From contig NZ_JASISW010000019.1 in NCBI RefSeq assembly GCF_030063335.1, positions 1-64,000 on the forward strand: a DNA stretch of 64,000 nucleotides, read 5' to 3'. A program made the position numbers and the translations under genes. Numbering within the stretch: the stretch's first letter is position 1; every line of letters begins with the position of its first letter. Below are positions 18,234-26,393 of the stretch, one piece after another. The notes under the pieces are model-generated. The model saw only the letters and a list, made by a program, of their open reading frames with translations, was not told where the DNA came from and made no database searches. The DNA comes from Rhodococcus sp. G-MC3. Lineage in GTDB: Bacteria > Actinomycetota > Actinomycetes > Mycobacteriales > Mycobacteriaceae.

Positions 18234-18682
18234 AGGCGGTCCACCGCTTCCTTGGCTTCACGCAGTGGCAGGTCGGTTCTGGCGCGCAGCAGCTTGATGG
18301 CGGTGATCGCTTTCCCCTCGGCCTTGAGAGAGCGCAGCTTCGGAACGATGTCCTCCCACGCCCCGCTGTCGAGACCATTGCCTGCTCGGTAGGCGCCCAA
18401 GGTCGGCAGCAGATTGCCGCTCCCAACCGATTCGACAATGTCCTTGGCTTCGGTCAACCCGGCGCCGGTTCGTTCGCGAAACAATTTGATGGCGTGGATC
18501 TTTTTCTTCTCGCCGACGAGCCGGTAGATCTCGTCTCGTGCTGAGCTGTCGAGGCCCGCAAGCATGAGTTGTGCTGTGGCAGCGGGGTTCTTGCGTGGAT
18601 TCTTGCGGGCGAGGAACCAGGCAGCGAGAACCGCTGCATCGATGAGGACCAATGCGACGATGAACCATCCCCAGGTGGGCAT
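18230..18682 (-). CDS. Membrane-anchored protein with two ribosomal L7/L12 C-terminal-like domains
   Basis: A 150-aa protein with one N-terminal transmembrane segment (about 5-24) followed by a short basic linker. Two related blocks follow: residues 52-84 (IYRLVGEKKKIHAIKLFRER and the following TEAKDIVE) and 115-148 (KLRSLKAEGKAITAIKLLRA and the following REAKEAVD). Each matches the KxxAIKxxRxxTxxxLxEAKxxV pattern of the L7/L12 C-terminal domain, the part that contacts translation factors. No ribosome-anchoring N-terminal domain of L7/L12 is present, so this is not a ribosomal protein. Function unknown. Coupled to the GNAT gene. Confidence 0.82.
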   Translation of the reverse strand: MPTWGWFIVALVLIDAAVLAAWFLARKNPRKNPAATAQLMLAGLDSSARDEIYRLVGEKKKIHAIKLFRERTGAGLTEAKDIVESVGSGNLLPTLGAYRAGNGLDSGAWEDIVPKLRSLKAEGKAITAIKLLRARTDLPLREAKEAVDRL

Positions 18683-18732
18683 GAATCAAGTAGAACACTT
18701 GACTGGTTACATGCCCGCGAGTGGCACGATTT

Positions 18733-19404
18733 TCAGATTCTGGGACCGATTCGGGTGGGGAGTGAGAACAACTCGGACGCGGCGGCAAGGGTGCGCTCGG
18801 CCGCCCGATGTCGAGCCGGCGACAAGTCGTGGCCGGCGCCGGTGATCTGCTCGAATCCTGTCGTGCCCGGCACCATTGCAATGGCGTCTTCGAGTTCCGC
18901 CGGCGTACCGAAAGGATCCTTGGTTCCCGAAACGAACAGGCTGGTCATCGTGATGTCGGGTAGATGCGCTGTGCGTGCCTTCTCGGGCTTACCGGGCGGG
19001 TGAAGGGGATACGACATCAGCACGAGGCCCGCGGCGATGGCGCCGTCTTCGGCGGCCACCATGGAAGCTTGGCGACCACCGTAGGAATGTCCGCCGATCA
19101 AGATCGGCGCCGCGGTTCGCGCCCGGAGCACATCGACCGCTGCCCGCACGCTGTCCCTGTCAGCGGCAGCCCGGGATGGATGCGGGGGACCCGATGATCT
19201 CGCCTGTCGGAACGCAAGATCGAATCGCAGAACTGTCACGCCGTGTTGCGCAAACAGTTCGGCCACATCGACGAGAAGTTTCGCCGAACAGTTTCCGCCT
19301 GCGCCGTGGGTGAGCGCGAGAGACACAAGAGACTCGCCGCGCGGGGTGTGGAGGTAACCACGTACCCCGCCGTCGGCAATCTCCTGGGTCGGAAGGTCAG
19401 TCAT
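18733..19404 (-). CDS. Alpha/beta-hydrolase, TEX30/KANSL3-like
   Basis: A 223-aa small cytosolic alpha/beta-hydrolase. The oxyanion region is LALTHGAGGNCSAKLL, the nucleophile elbow is GGHSYGGRQAS with Ser107, the acid lies in LFVSGTKDPFGTP, and the histidine in GAGHDLSP. The architecture resembles TEX30/KANSL3-type hydrolases of unknown substrate. ATG 19404 overlaps the upstream acidic-protein gene by 8 bp. Confidence 0.85.
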   Translation of the reverse strand: MTDLPTQEIADGGVRGYLHTPRGESLVSLALTHGAGGNCSAKLLVDVAELFAQHGVTVLRFDLAFRQARSSGPPHPSRAAADRDSVRAAVDVLRARTAAPILIGGHSYGGRQASMVAAEDGAIAAGLVLMSYPLHPPGKPEKARTAHLPDITMTSLFVSGTKDPFGTPAELEDAIAMVPGTTGFEQITGAGHDLSPARHRAAERTLAAASELFSLPTRIGPRI

Positions 19405-19657
19405 CCGAGGACGTGTCGTCCTTCAACTCGCCGTTCTCGTCGACCATGTCCGCAAACGCGGTGCCGGAGACCATTCCGCCGGTGCCGGGCAGCGTCACTG
19501 TGGGCCGGGAGCCCGGTTCGTACTTCGAATCGATTTCTGCGGCCTTTTCCTCGGCCTCGTGTTCGGCTTTCTCATCGATCTCGGGCTCGGCGGTGTCAGG
19601 TTCGGTGGTCTCAGGTTCGGTGGTGTCAGGTTCGGTGGTGGCGGTCTCTTCGGCCAT
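19397..19657 (-). CDS. Small acidic repeat protein
   Basis: An 86-aa very acidic protein. Residues 5-24 are made of TTEPD/TTEPE/TAEPE pentapeptides encoded by a 15-bp minisatellite; then comes a charged KAEHEAEEKAAEI stretch and a C-terminal conserved-looking RPTVTLPGTGGMVSGTAFAD. ATG 19657 is chosen because GGAAGGAA lies about 8 nt upstream; the open frame 22 codons longer has no support. It overlaps the hydrolase gene by 8 bp. I do not recognise the family; the tail sequence may be what is conserved. Confidence 0.65.
   Translation of the reverse strand: MAEETATTEPDTTEPETTEPDTAEPEIDEKAEHEAEEKAAEIDSKYEPGSRPTVTLPGTGGMVSGTAFADMVDENGELKDDTSSDD
19581..19640 (-). repeat. 15-bp coding minisatellite, four units
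   Basis: Units of TCAGGTTCGGTGGTS (plus strand) at 19596-19610, 19611-19625 and 19626-19640, preceded by a diverged copy at 19581-19595. In frame, they encode T-x-E-P-x pentapeptides of the small acidic protein. Confidence 0.85.
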
Positions 19658-19743
19658 CGTGGCTGTTCCTTCCGATCGTGGGCTATGCCTCCAAGAGTGC
19701 ACGTTTATGACGTAAATCACCACCGCGGATTACTCGGGAAACG

Positions 19744-19780
19744 AAAAAAGCGGCTCCAGCACGTGGCTGAAACCGCTTTC
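19744..19780 (-). terminator. Intrinsic terminator after the minus-strand tRNA cluster
   Basis: On the minus strand AAAGCGG, an internal region and CCGCTTT form a stem that ends in a run of six T, just past the tRNA-Val gene. A classical Rho-independent terminator. Confidence 0.85.
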
Positions 19781-19781
19781 T

Positions 19782-19856
19782 TGGTGCGCGATACTGGGAT
19801 TGAACCAGTGACCTCTTCCGTGTCAGGGAAGCGCTCTCCCGCTGAGCTAATCGCGC
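19782..19856 (-). tRNA. tRNA-Val (GAC)
   Basis: Full cloverleaf on the minus strand: acceptor GCGCGAT paired with ATCGCGC, D-arm with GAGCGC, anticodon stem CTTCC/GGAAG with loop CTGACAC (anticodon GAC), and T-loop GTTCAATCC. The 3' ACCA is encoded (19782-19785), unlike in the neighbouring tRNA genes. Confidence 0.95.
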
Positions 19857-19861
19857 AGGTA

Positions 19862-19886
19862 CAAAAAGGGAAGGTTGGGAACCTTC
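19862..19886 (-). terminator. Hairpin with T run between tRNA-Cys and tRNA-Val
   Basis: On the minus strand GAAGGTT, loop CCC, AACCTTC and then CCCTTTTTG: a 7-bp stem with five T, located inside the tRNA cluster. It may partly terminate or mark a processing site. Confidence 0.55.
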
Positions 19887-19898
19887 GCTTCTTCTGCG

Positions 19899-19969
19899 AG
19901 GTGGAGACGGGAATCGAACCCGTGTGCACGGCTTTGCAGGCCGTTGCCTCACCACTCGGCCACTCCACC
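19899..19969 (-). tRNA. tRNA-Cys (GCA)
   Basis: Acceptor GGTGGAG/CTCCACC, discriminator U as expected for tRNA-Cys, anticodon loop CTGCAAA (GCA), T-loop GTTCGATTC. CCA is not encoded. Confidence 0.95.
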
Positions 19970-20004
19970 ATGGGCCCGGTGCATTCCGTCTACCCTGGTC
20001 CTCG

Positions 20005-20076
20005 AGCGGATGACGGGATTCGAACCCGCGACCCTCACCTTGGCAAGGTGATGCGCTACCACTGCGCCACATCCGC
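20005..20076 (-). tRNA. tRNA-Gly (GCC)
   Basis: Acceptor GCGGATG/CATCCGC, anticodon stem CACCT/AGGTG around TTGCCAA-type loop (GCC), T-loop GTTCGAATC. CCA is not encoded. Confidence 0.95.
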
Positions 20077-20118
20077 ATGCGCCTCGGAAGCAGTTGCTGT
20101 CTCCGTGGTGCGTTGAAA

Positions 20119-20148
20119 ACATTAGACTAACTTCTGACGAACTCACAA
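20119..20148 (-). promoter_or_regulatory. Promoter of the tRNA-Gly-Cys-Val unit
   Basis: On the minus strand TTGTGA (20148-20143) and TAATGT (20124-20119) are separated by 18 nt, placed about 43 nt upstream of tRNA-Gly. Both hexamers are close to actinobacterial sigma-A consensus. Between here and the plus-strand tRNA (20149-20267) I see nothing else. Confidence 0.55.
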
Positions 20149-20267
20149 ATCGCGTGGTCAAGCCTGTTCTTTGGTGATTTTCCATGGTCGTGGAGCTCGA
20201 ATTGCGGCACAGCGGCGGGTTGCGAAATCCGGAACGGGCCGATTCGAGTTCCCGTTGGGGCGCGTGT

Positions 20268-20273
20268 TAATGT
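20268..20273 (+). promoter_or_regulatory. -10 box upstream of tRNA-Val (CAC)
   Basis: TAATGT, 12 nt before the mature 5' end of the plus-strand tRNA-Val; the same hexamer serves the divergent tRNA unit. A -35 is not clear. Confidence 0.4.
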
Positions 20274-20285
20274 TTTGCCTCGTTC

Positions 20286-20357
20286 GGTCCCGTGGCTCAG
20301 TGGAAGAGCGTCCGCTTCACACGCGGAAGGTCGCTGGTTCGATCCCAGCCGGGACCA
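20286..20357 (+). tRNA. tRNA-Val (CAC)
   Basis: Acceptor GGTCCCG/CGGGACC with discriminator A, D-arm, anticodon loop TTCACAC (CAC), T-loop GTTCGATCC. CCA is not encoded (ACCG follows). It is divergent from the other three tRNA genes. Confidence 0.95.
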
Positions 20358-20366
20358 CCGAAAGAA

Positions 20367-20403
20367 GAAAGCCTCACGCAGTGCATGCGTGGGGCTTTTT
20401 TTC
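20367..20403 (+). terminator. Intrinsic terminator of tRNA-Val (CAC)
   Basis: AAGCCTCACGCA pairs with TGCGTGGGGCTT (one G-T pair) around GTGCA, followed by seven T. The promoter box of the next gene begins only a few nt later. Confidence 0.85.
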
Positions 20404-20408
20404 GTCGG

Positions 20409-20414
20409 TAACCT
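20409..20414 (+). promoter_or_regulatory. -10 box for leaderless PGPGW gene
   Basis: TAACCT, 6 nt before GTG 20421; it lies immediately past the tRNA terminator, so the -35 region overlaps the terminator stem. Confidence 0.5.
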
Positions 20415-20420
20415 GATGCA

Positions 20421-20924
20421 GTGACCTCAGACGACGCCCGCACCGAACAGAAGTCCAGTGACAGCGTGAAGTCCAGTGACAGTGTGAAGTCCCGTGACGA
20501 TGACAGGTCCGGTGACGGTGTTCTCGATCGCCTCGCCGAGCGCAGACGTCAGGTTCGCGCGCGGATTGCCTCTAACCCCACGGTCGACCTCGTGTATCGG
20601 ATAGCCGTTGCGGTGGTGGGGGTGCTCGTGCTCGGCGTCGGCATCGTCTTGGTTCCGTATCCGGGGCCCGGCTGGGTGGTCGTTTTCGCAGGTCTTGGCA
20701 TTCTGGCGTCGGAGTTCACGTGGGCACATCGACTGTTGAAGTTCGCGCGTAGGTATTACGAGAGGTTCATGGACTGGTTCTCACGCCAATCTCTCGTCGT
20801 CAAAGGTGTCGGGGTTCTGCTCACCACCGCCGTAGTACTTGCGACGCTCTGGCTCCTCGGCACTTTTTCGCTCGCCGGTGGTTGGTTCGGTCTCGAGTGG
20901 AGTTGGCTGGCCAGTCCGCTGTAG
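20421..20924 (+). CDS. TIGR02611 / PGPGW-motif membrane protein
   Basis: A 167-aa inner-membrane protein with two hydrophobic pairs: about 60-100, containing the signature VPYPGPGWVVVFAGLGILA, and about 130-160. The N-terminal 35 residues are hydrophilic and repetitive (KSSDSV units from an 18-bp repeat). A conserved WAHRLLKFARRYYERFMDWF stretch links the membrane parts. Function unknown for the family. GTG 20421 is preceded by a TAACCT box at 6 nt and no Shine-Dalgarno. thrS follows in the same direction after 114 nt. Confidence 0.85.
   Translation: MTSDDARTEQKSSDSVKSSDSVKSRDDDRSGDGVLDRLAERRRQVRARIASNPTVDLVYRIAVAVVGVLVLGVGIVLVPYPGPGWVVVFAGLGILASEFTWAHRLLKFARRYYERFMDWFSRQSLVVKGVGVLLTTAVVLATLWLLGTFSLAGGWFGLEWSWLASPL
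20451..20522 (+). repeat. 18-bp coding repeat, four units
   Basis: AAGTCCAGTGACAGYGTG at 20451-20468 and 20469-20486, then two diverging copies at 20487-20504 and 20505-20522. They encode the Ser/Asp-rich N terminus of the PGPGW protein. Confidence 0.8.
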
Positions 20925-21038
20925 TTCGAACACAACCTCGCGCCGTGCCGGGCGATGTGACGGCGAGTTCGTTGTGTACAGCCGATAGGCTGTCATCGGT
21001 CTTACCGACCGCGAATGACAATCGAGGAGTACACAGCC

Positions 21039-23117
21039 GTGACCATGCCCGCAACCGCCGTCTCGCCCGCCCGCATCATGGTGCCGGCAGGAACGACCGC
21101 CGGCACGGCGCTTCGGGACACGGGACTTCCCAACAAGGGACCCGACGCGATCGTCGTCGTTCGGGACGCCGACGGAACACTGCGGGATCTGTCGTGGGCG
21201 CCCGACGCCGATGTCGAGGTCGAGCCCGTCGCCGCGAACACCGAAGACGGTCGCAGTGTCATCCGGCACTCGGCCGCGCACGTGCTCGCGCAGGCCGTGC
21301 AGGAGTTGTTCCCCGATGCCAAGCTGGGCATCGGACCGTTCATCAAGGACGGCTTCTACTACGACTTCGATGTGTCGAATCCATTCACTCCCGAGGATCT
21401 GACGGCGCTCGAGAAGAAGATGAAGCAGATAGTCAAGGCGGGCCAGCGCTTCTCGCGTCGGGTGTACCAATCTATCGAGCAGGCGCGCGAGGAATTGGCG
21501 AACGAGCCGTACAAGCTCGAACTGGTCAACGACAAGTCCGGCATCGACGACCCGGAAATCATGGAAATCGGCGGCGGCGAGCTGACGGCCTACGACAACC
21601 TCAATCCGCGCACGGGTGAGCGAATCTGGGGCGATCTGTGCCGCGGCCCGCACATCCCGACGACCAAGTACGTTCCTGCCTTCAAACTGACTCGCAGCTC
21701 GGCTGCGTATTGGCGCGGTAACCAGGACAACGCCGATCTGCAACGTATCTACGGCACCGCCTGGGAATCGACAGAGGCCCTCGACAACCACATGGAGCTG
21801 CTGGCCGAGGCGGAACGCCGCGATCACCGCAAGCTCGGCTCCGAGCTCGATCTGTTCAGTTTCCCCGACGAACTCGGCTCTGGTCTTCCGGTGTTCCACC
21901 CCAAGGGCGGCGTGATCAGGAACGAGCTGGAGAACTACTCGCGCCAGCGGCACATCGAAGAGGGCTACGAGTTCGTCAACACCCCGCACATCACCAAGGG
22001 CCATCTTTACGAGGTGTCCGGTCACCTCGACTGGTACCGCGACGGCATGTTCCCGGCGATGCATCTCGACGCCGAACTCGACGAGAACGGCGAAGTCCGT
22101 AAGCCCGGTCAGGACTACTACCTGAAGCCGATGAACTGCCCGATGCACAACCTGATCTTCCGTTCGCGTGGTCGCTCGTACCGCGAGCTCCCGTTGCGAC
22201 TCTTCGAGTTCGGCACGGTCTACCGCTACGAGAAGTCGGGCGTCATCCACGGGCTGACCCGTGTGCGCGGTATGACCCAGGACGACGCTCACATCTTCTG
22301 CACACGCGATCAGATGCACGGCGAATTGACCAGAGCACTCGAGTTCGTGCTCGGTTTGTTGAAGGACTACGGCCTCGACGACTTCTACCTCGAACTGTCG
22401 ACTCGTAATCCCGAGAAGTCGGTCGGTAGCGACGAGGTCTGGGAAGAAGCGACCAACACACTCGCCGGGGTTGCGGCTGCGTCCGGCCTCGACCTGGTTC
22501 CCGACCCGGGCGGCGCCGCCTTCTACGGACCGAAGATTTCCGTGCAGGCGAAGGACGCACTCGGCCGCACCTGGCAGATGTCGACCATTCAGCTCGACTT
22601 CAACCTTCCCGAAAGATTCGAACTCGAATACACCGCGTCCGGGGGCGTCAAGGAGCGTCCGGTGATGATCCACCGAGCTTTGTTCGGGTCCATCGAGCGG
22701 TTCTTCGGCGTGCTCACCGAGCACTATGCGGGCGCGTTCCCGGCCTGGCTTTCGCCGGTTCAGGTTGTCGGCATTCCCGTTGCCGAGGTCCACCAGGACC
22801 ACTTGTTCGCGGTTGTCGCAGAGCTGAAGAAGCGCGGCATCAGAGCCGAGGTCGACGCGAGCGATGACCGCATGCAGAAGAAGATATTCAACCAGACTGC
22901 GCAGAAAGTTCCGTTCATGCTTCTTGCAGGCGAACGCGACGTCGAAGCAGGGGCTGTCAGCTTCCGCTTCCGTGACGGCACGCAGGTCAACGGAGTACCG
23001 ACTGCGAGAGCGATCGAGTTGGTCGCTGGCTGGATCTCCTGCCGCAACAACGCATCTCCCACTGCCACGGATTTCACAGAAAATACTGCCGCCCTCGTCA
23101 CCGAAGATCAGGAGTGA
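21039..23117 (+). CDS. thrS: Threonyl-tRNA synthetase
   Basis: A 692-aa class II synthetase charging tRNA-Thr. Order: TGS domain (to about 70), editing domain with [12 protein letters not shown], catalytic core with [10 protein letters not shown] (zinc cysteine), [20 protein letters not shown] and [14 protein letters not shown], and C-terminal anticodon-binding domain. Start is set at GTG 21039 because GAGGAG lies 9 nt upstream; an ATG at 21015 would put that ribosome site inside the gene. A TAGGCT box at 20986-20991 would give a leader of about 40 nt. It heads the run to the Ap4A phosphorylase and PIM genes. Confidence 0.96.
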   Translation: MTMPATAVSPARIMVPAGTTAGTALRDTGLPNKGPDAIVVVRDADGTLRDLSWAPDADVEVEPVAANTEDGRSVIRHSAAHVLAQAVQELFPDAKLGIGPFIKDGFYYDFDVSNPFTPEDLTALEKKMKQIVKAGQRFSRRVYQSIEQAREELANEPYKLELVNDKSGIDDPEIMEIGGGELTAYDNLNPRTGERIWGDLCRGPHIPTTKYVPAFKLTRSSAAYWRGNQDNADLQRIYGTAWESTEALDNHMELLAEAERRDHRKLGSELDLFSFPDELGSGLPVFHPKGGVIRNELENYSRQRHIEEGYEFVNTPHITKGHLYEVSGHLDWYRDGMFPAMHLDAELDENGEVRKPGQDYYLKPMNCPMHNLIFRSRGRSYRELPLRLFEFGTVYRYEKSGVIHGLTRVRGMTQDDAHIFCTRDQMHGELTRALEFVLGLLKDYGLDDFYLELSTRNPEKSVGSDEVWEEATNTLAGVAAASGLDLVPDPGGAAFYGPKISVQAKDALGRTWQMSTIQLDFNLPERFELEYTASGGVKERPVMIHRALFGSIERFFGVLTEHYAGAFPAWLSPVQVVGIPVAEVHQDHLFAVVAELKKRGIRAEVDASDDRMQKKIFNQTAQKVPFMLLAGERDVEAGAVSFRFRDGTQVNGVPTARAIELVAGWISCRNNASPTATDFTENTAALVTEDQE

Positions 23118-23124
23118 GCTGACC

Positions 23125-23667
23125 ATGGCCGAACAGGACGCGGCGATCGTCGACACCGGGCTCGGTGACCCCGATCGTCTGCAGAGGTTGTGGACTCCGC
23201 ATCGGATGTCGTACATTGCCGAGGCTCCGGGCTCCAAGAATCATTCCAGCGAACCGTTCTCCGACATCCCGAAGATGAGCGACGAGGACGGACTGGTGGT
23301 TGCACGCGGTGAAGAGGTCTATGCGGTACTCAACTTGTACCCGTACAACCCTGGACACACCATGATCGTGCCGTATCGCCGAGTGGCAGCTCTGGAAGAT
23401 CTCACCCGAGCGGAGAGCGATGAGTTGATGTCGTTCACCCAGCACGTGATTCGGACGATCAAAAAGGTCTCACGTCCACATGGATTCAACGTGGGGCTCA
23501 ATCTCGGTGCTGCAGCAGGTGGTTCACTCGCGGAGCATTTGCACCAGCACATCGTGCCGCGGTGGGGCGGCGACGCCAACTTCATCACGGTCGTGGGCGG
23601 AGTCAAGGTGATGCCGCAGTTGCTTCGTGACACGCGGGCATTGTTGGCATCGGCCTGGAACGAATGA
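23125..23667 (+). CDS. HIT-family Ap4A phosphorylase
   Basis: A 180-aa histidine-triad nucleotide-binding protein. The triad motif is HLHQHIVPRW near residue 135, following the usual NLYPYNPGHTMIVPYRRVAA block. The M. tuberculosis counterpart Rv2613c is a diadenosine tetraphosphate phosphorylase, so removal of Ap4A made by synthetases such as the upstream ThrS is a fitting role. ATG 23125 is 7 nt past thrS, with AGGAGTGAG in front. Confidence 0.92.
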   Translation: MAEQDAAIVDTGLGDPDRLQRLWTPHRMSYIAEAPGSKNHSSEPFSDIPKMSDEDGLVVARGEEVYAVLNLYPYNPGHTMIVPYRRVAALEDLTRAESDELMSFTQHVIRTIKKVSRPHGFNVGLNLGAAAGGSLAEHLHQHIVPRWGGDANFITVVGGVKVMPQLLRDTRALLASAWNE

Positions 23668-23692
23668 ACAGAACACGACAAGGGGGTCCGCG

Positions 23693-24370
23693 GTGCTGAG
23701 CGTGTTCGGGCGGGCGCCGATGTCGAAGGTCACAGCACCTCTCGGCAAAGCGCTGAACAGCACAGGTCTGACTCCGAACTCGGTAACGGTGATCGGAACT
23801 GTGGCCTCCGTTGCCGCGGCGATCACCATGTTCCCCGCGGGCTATCTCTGGTGGGGCTCCATCGTCATCACGCTGTTCGTGCTCTTCGACATGCTCGATG
23901 GTGCGATGGCGCGAGCGCGTGGTGGAGGCACGAAATACGGTGCAGTTCTCGATGCCACCTGTGACCGCGTTGCCGATGGTGCGATCTTCGGTGGCCTCGC
24001 CTGGTGGGCCGTATACAGCGAGGACAACAAGCTGCTGTTGGTAGCCACGCTGATCTGCTTGGTCACCTCACAGGTGATTTCGTACGCGAAGGCTCGCGCC
24101 GAAGCGAGCGGCCTCTCCGCCGACGGCGGCTGGATCGAACGGCCGGATCGGCTTGTGATCGTGCTGGTGGGGGCGGGCCTCACCGGTGCCGGTCGTCATT
24201 TCGACGTACCGTGGCTCGACAGTGTCATCTATCCCGCGATGTGGGTGCTCGCCGTCCTCAGCGTCGTGACCGTCTTTCAGCGTGTTCTTGCGGTGCGCCG
24301 TTCCGAGGGTGCGCGCGACATCATCTTCAAGGCAGAGTCTCCGCCGAGCAGCGAACCCGAGGCTTCATGA
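23693..24370 (+). CDS. pgsA1: Phosphatidylinositol(-phosphate) synthase
   Basis: A 225-aa CDP-alcohol phosphatidyltransferase making phosphatidylinositol phosphate from CDP-diacylglycerol and inositol phosphate. The motif D-x2-DG-x2-AR-x8-G-x3-D-x3-D is intact with Asp66, Asp69, Gly70, Ala73-Arg74, Gly83, Asp87 and Asp91. Six hydrophobic segments are visible. GTG 23693 is preceded by AAGGGGG; a later ATG at 23720 would truncate the N-terminal helix. The stop overlaps the patA ATG, committing the lipid to PIM synthesis. Confidence 0.93.
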   Translation: MLSVFGRAPMSKVTAPLGKALNSTGLTPNSVTVIGTVASVAAAITMFPAGYLWWGSIVITLFVLFDMLDGAMARARGGGTKYGAVLDATCDRVADGAIFGGLAWWAVYSEDNKLLLVATLICLVTSQVISYAKARAEASGLSADGGWIERPDRLVIVLVGAGLTGAGRHFDVPWLDSVIYPAMWVLAVLSVVTVFQRVLAVRRSEGARDIIFKAESPPSSEPEAS

Positions 24371-25272
24371 ACTTCGCCGAACGCGCCAGCGACGCAGGGT
24401 ATGCCGCAGGGTGGCGATTGGTTCGGGGATTGCCCGACGGTATGGCCCGGCGACTGTTCGATTTCGGCGCCGACAAGGCTGCCGCGCGCGGCGGTGGACC
24501 ACAGCAACTGCGCCGGAATCTGGCTCGTGTGCTCGGTGTGGCGCCGAAAGATGTGCCCGACGATCTGGTGAAAGCGAGTGTTCGCTCCTACGCTCGTTAT
24601 TGGCGCGAGGCGTTCCGGCTGCCCTCGATGGATCTCGACTCGCAGGCCGCGGTCATCGACGGGTGTGTGCACGGGCGTGAGCATCTCGACGCAGCCATCG
24701 ACGAGGGCGTCGGCGCCGTACTAGCGCTCCCGCACAGTGGAAACTGGGACATGGCCGGGATGTGGCTCGTGCGCTACTACGGACAGTTCTCGACGGTGGC
24801 AGAACGGCTGAAGCCGGAGTCGCTGTATCAACGATTCGTCGATTATCGGGAAAGCCTCGGTTTCGAGATATTTCCGCTCAGTGGCGGCGAAGTGCCGCCG
24901 TTCGCGGCATTGTCGGAGCGGCTGCGCGAGAACAAGGTCGTGTGCCTGCTCAGCGAACGCGACCTTGCGAAACACGGTGTGCCGGTCACGTTCTTCGGTG
25001 AGCCGACCAGGATGGCAGCAGGTCCGGCGAAGCTTGCGATCGATACAGGTGCCCACCTACTCCCCGTGCACTGCTACTTCGACGGTGACGGATGGGGATT
25101 CACCATCTCACCGCGGATCGACGTCGGCGGGGGAGTGGAGGGCGCAACGCAGCTGCTTGCCGACACATTTGCCTCCAAAATCGCCGAGCATCCGGCTGAT
25201 TGGCACATGCTGCAGCCGCTGTGGCTGTCGGACCTGTCGGATTCGCGGCGCGCTCGAATCGAGGGCACATGA
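24367..25272 (+). CDS. patA: Phosphatidylinositol mannoside acyltransferase
   Basis: A 301-aa LpxL/HtrB-type acyltransferase that acylates the mannose of PIM. The catalytic HxxxxD is HSGNWD with His123 and Asp128; ISPRIDVGGG and a C-terminal WHMLQPLW follow. It sits on the inner face of the membrane, near PimA. It overlaps both pgsA1 and pimA by 4 bp (ATGA each), the same order as Rv2612c-Rv2611c-Rv2610c. Confidence 0.92.
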   Translation: MNFAERASDAGYAAGWRLVRGLPDGMARRLFDFGADKAAARGGGPQQLRRNLARVLGVAPKDVPDDLVKASVRSYARYWREAFRLPSMDLDSQAAVIDGCVHGREHLDAAIDEGVGAVLALPHSGNWDMAGMWLVRYYGQFSTVAERLKPESLYQRFVDYRESLGFEIFPLSGGEVPPFAALSERLRENKVVCLLSERDLAKHGVPVTFFGEPTRMAAGPAKLAIDTGAHLLPVHCYFDGDGWGFTISPRIDVGGGVEGATQLLADTFASKIAEHPADWHMLQPLWLSDLSDSRRARIEGT

Positions 25273-26393
25273 AGATCGGCATGGTCTGCCCGTATTCCTT
25301 CGACGTGCCGGGCGGCGTTCAGGCCCACGTGGAGCAGCTCGCCCGTGTGTTCATCGAGCGTGGACATCGTGTCAGCGTGCTGGCGCCTGCATCCGATGAC
25401 ACCGTCCTTCCCGATTTCGTGGTGTCCGCTGGTGAGGCACTGGCGATTCCGTACAACGGATCCGTAGCTCGGCTGCGGTTCGGGCCCGTCACCTATTCGC
25501 GGATACGAAAGTGGATCGCCGAGAACGACTTCGACGTCCTGCACATACACGAACCGAACGCGCCGAGCCTGTCGATGCTCGCACTCAAGGCCGCCGACGG
25601 CCCGATCGTGGCAACATTCCACACGTCCACGACGAAATCGTTGGTACTGAGTACATTTCAGGGTGTACTGCGGCCCTATCACGAAAAAATCAGTGGACGG
25701 ATCGCCGTCTCCGAACTGGCGCGGCGGTGGCAGGTCGAGTCTCTGGGAAGCGATGCTGTCGAGATACCCAACGGCGTCGATGTGCAGTTCTTCGCCAGGG
25801 CGCCGATGCTTCCCGGCTATCCACGTCAGGGCGGAACGGTGTTGTTCCTCGGACGGTTCGACGAGCCGCGCAAGGGGATGGCTGTTCTGCTCGGCGCACT
25901 GCCGACGCTCGCGACGAAGCATCCGGACATCGAGATCCTGGTCGTAGGCCGCGGCGAGGAAGACAAGCTTCGTAAAGAAGCGGGCCCTCTCGCCTCGCAT
26001 TTGACGTTCCTCGGTCAGGTCGACGACAAGGTCAAGGCCTCGGCAATGCGTAGCGCCGACGTGTACTGCGCACCCAACCTCGGGGGCGAAAGCTTCGGGA
26101 TCGTGCTCGTCGAGGCGATGGCGTCGGGAACGGCGGTGGTAGCAAGCGAACTGGACGCTTTCCGTCGGGTGCTGCGGGACGGCGCTGCCGGAGTGCTCGT
26201 ACCCATCGACGATTCCGAAGCGCTTGCGTCAGCGCTGGACACGGTTCTGTCGTCAGACGAGGTCAGGGCAGGTCTCGTCGAGTCGGCGAGGAGGGCGGTG
26301 GCGGACTACGACTGGCCGGTCGTCGCTGAACAGATCATGCGTGTCTACGAGACGGTGACCGTCATCGGTCGCAAAGTCCGGGCGGCCAACTGA
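25269..26393 (+). CDS. pimA: Phosphatidylinositol alpha-mannosyltransferase
   Basis: A 374-aa GT4 glycosyltransferase that transfers the first mannose from GDP-mannose to phosphatidylinositol. The N-terminal DVPGGVQAHVEQLARVF loop, the HEPNAPS motif, VLFLGRFDEPRKGM and the E-x7-E motif ESFGIVLVE are all present; the two glutamates fall at 274 and 282, the same numbers as in M. tuberculosis PimA. Cytosolic, membrane associated. It overlaps patA by 4 bp and the Nudix gene by 1 bp. Confidence 0.95.
   Translation: MKIGMVCPYSFDVPGGVQAHVEQLARVFIERGHRVSVLAPASDDTVLPDFVVSAGEALAIPYNGSVARLRFGPVTYSRIRKWIAENDFDVLHIHEPNAPSLSMLALKAADGPIVATFHTSTTKSLVLSTFQGVLRPYHEKISGRIAVSELARRWQVESLGSDAVEIPNGVDVQFFARAPMLPGYPRQGGTVLFLGRFDEPRKGMAVLLGALPTLATKHPDIEILVVGRGEEDKLRKEAGPLASHLTFLGQVDDKVKASAMRSADVYCAPNLGGESFGIVLVEAMASGTAVVASELDAFRRVLRDGAAGVLVPIDDSEALASALDTVLSSDEVRAGLVESARRAVADYDWPVVAEQIMRVYETVTVIGRKVRAAN

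Noticed and set aside
16570-18438. 622-codon open frame on the minus strand
   Set aside because: Covers zapE in antisense and the GNAT gene in another frame; composition is that of a shadow frame.
20925-21038. T-box or other aminoacyl-tRNA-sensing leader before thrS
   Set aside because: The gap is too short and no T-box sequence is present; a TAGGCT promoter box leaves only about 40 nt of leader.
20781-23237. 818-codon open frame on the minus strand
   Set aside because: It is antisense to thrS, which has all synthetase motifs; high GC at third positions keeps the opposite frame open.
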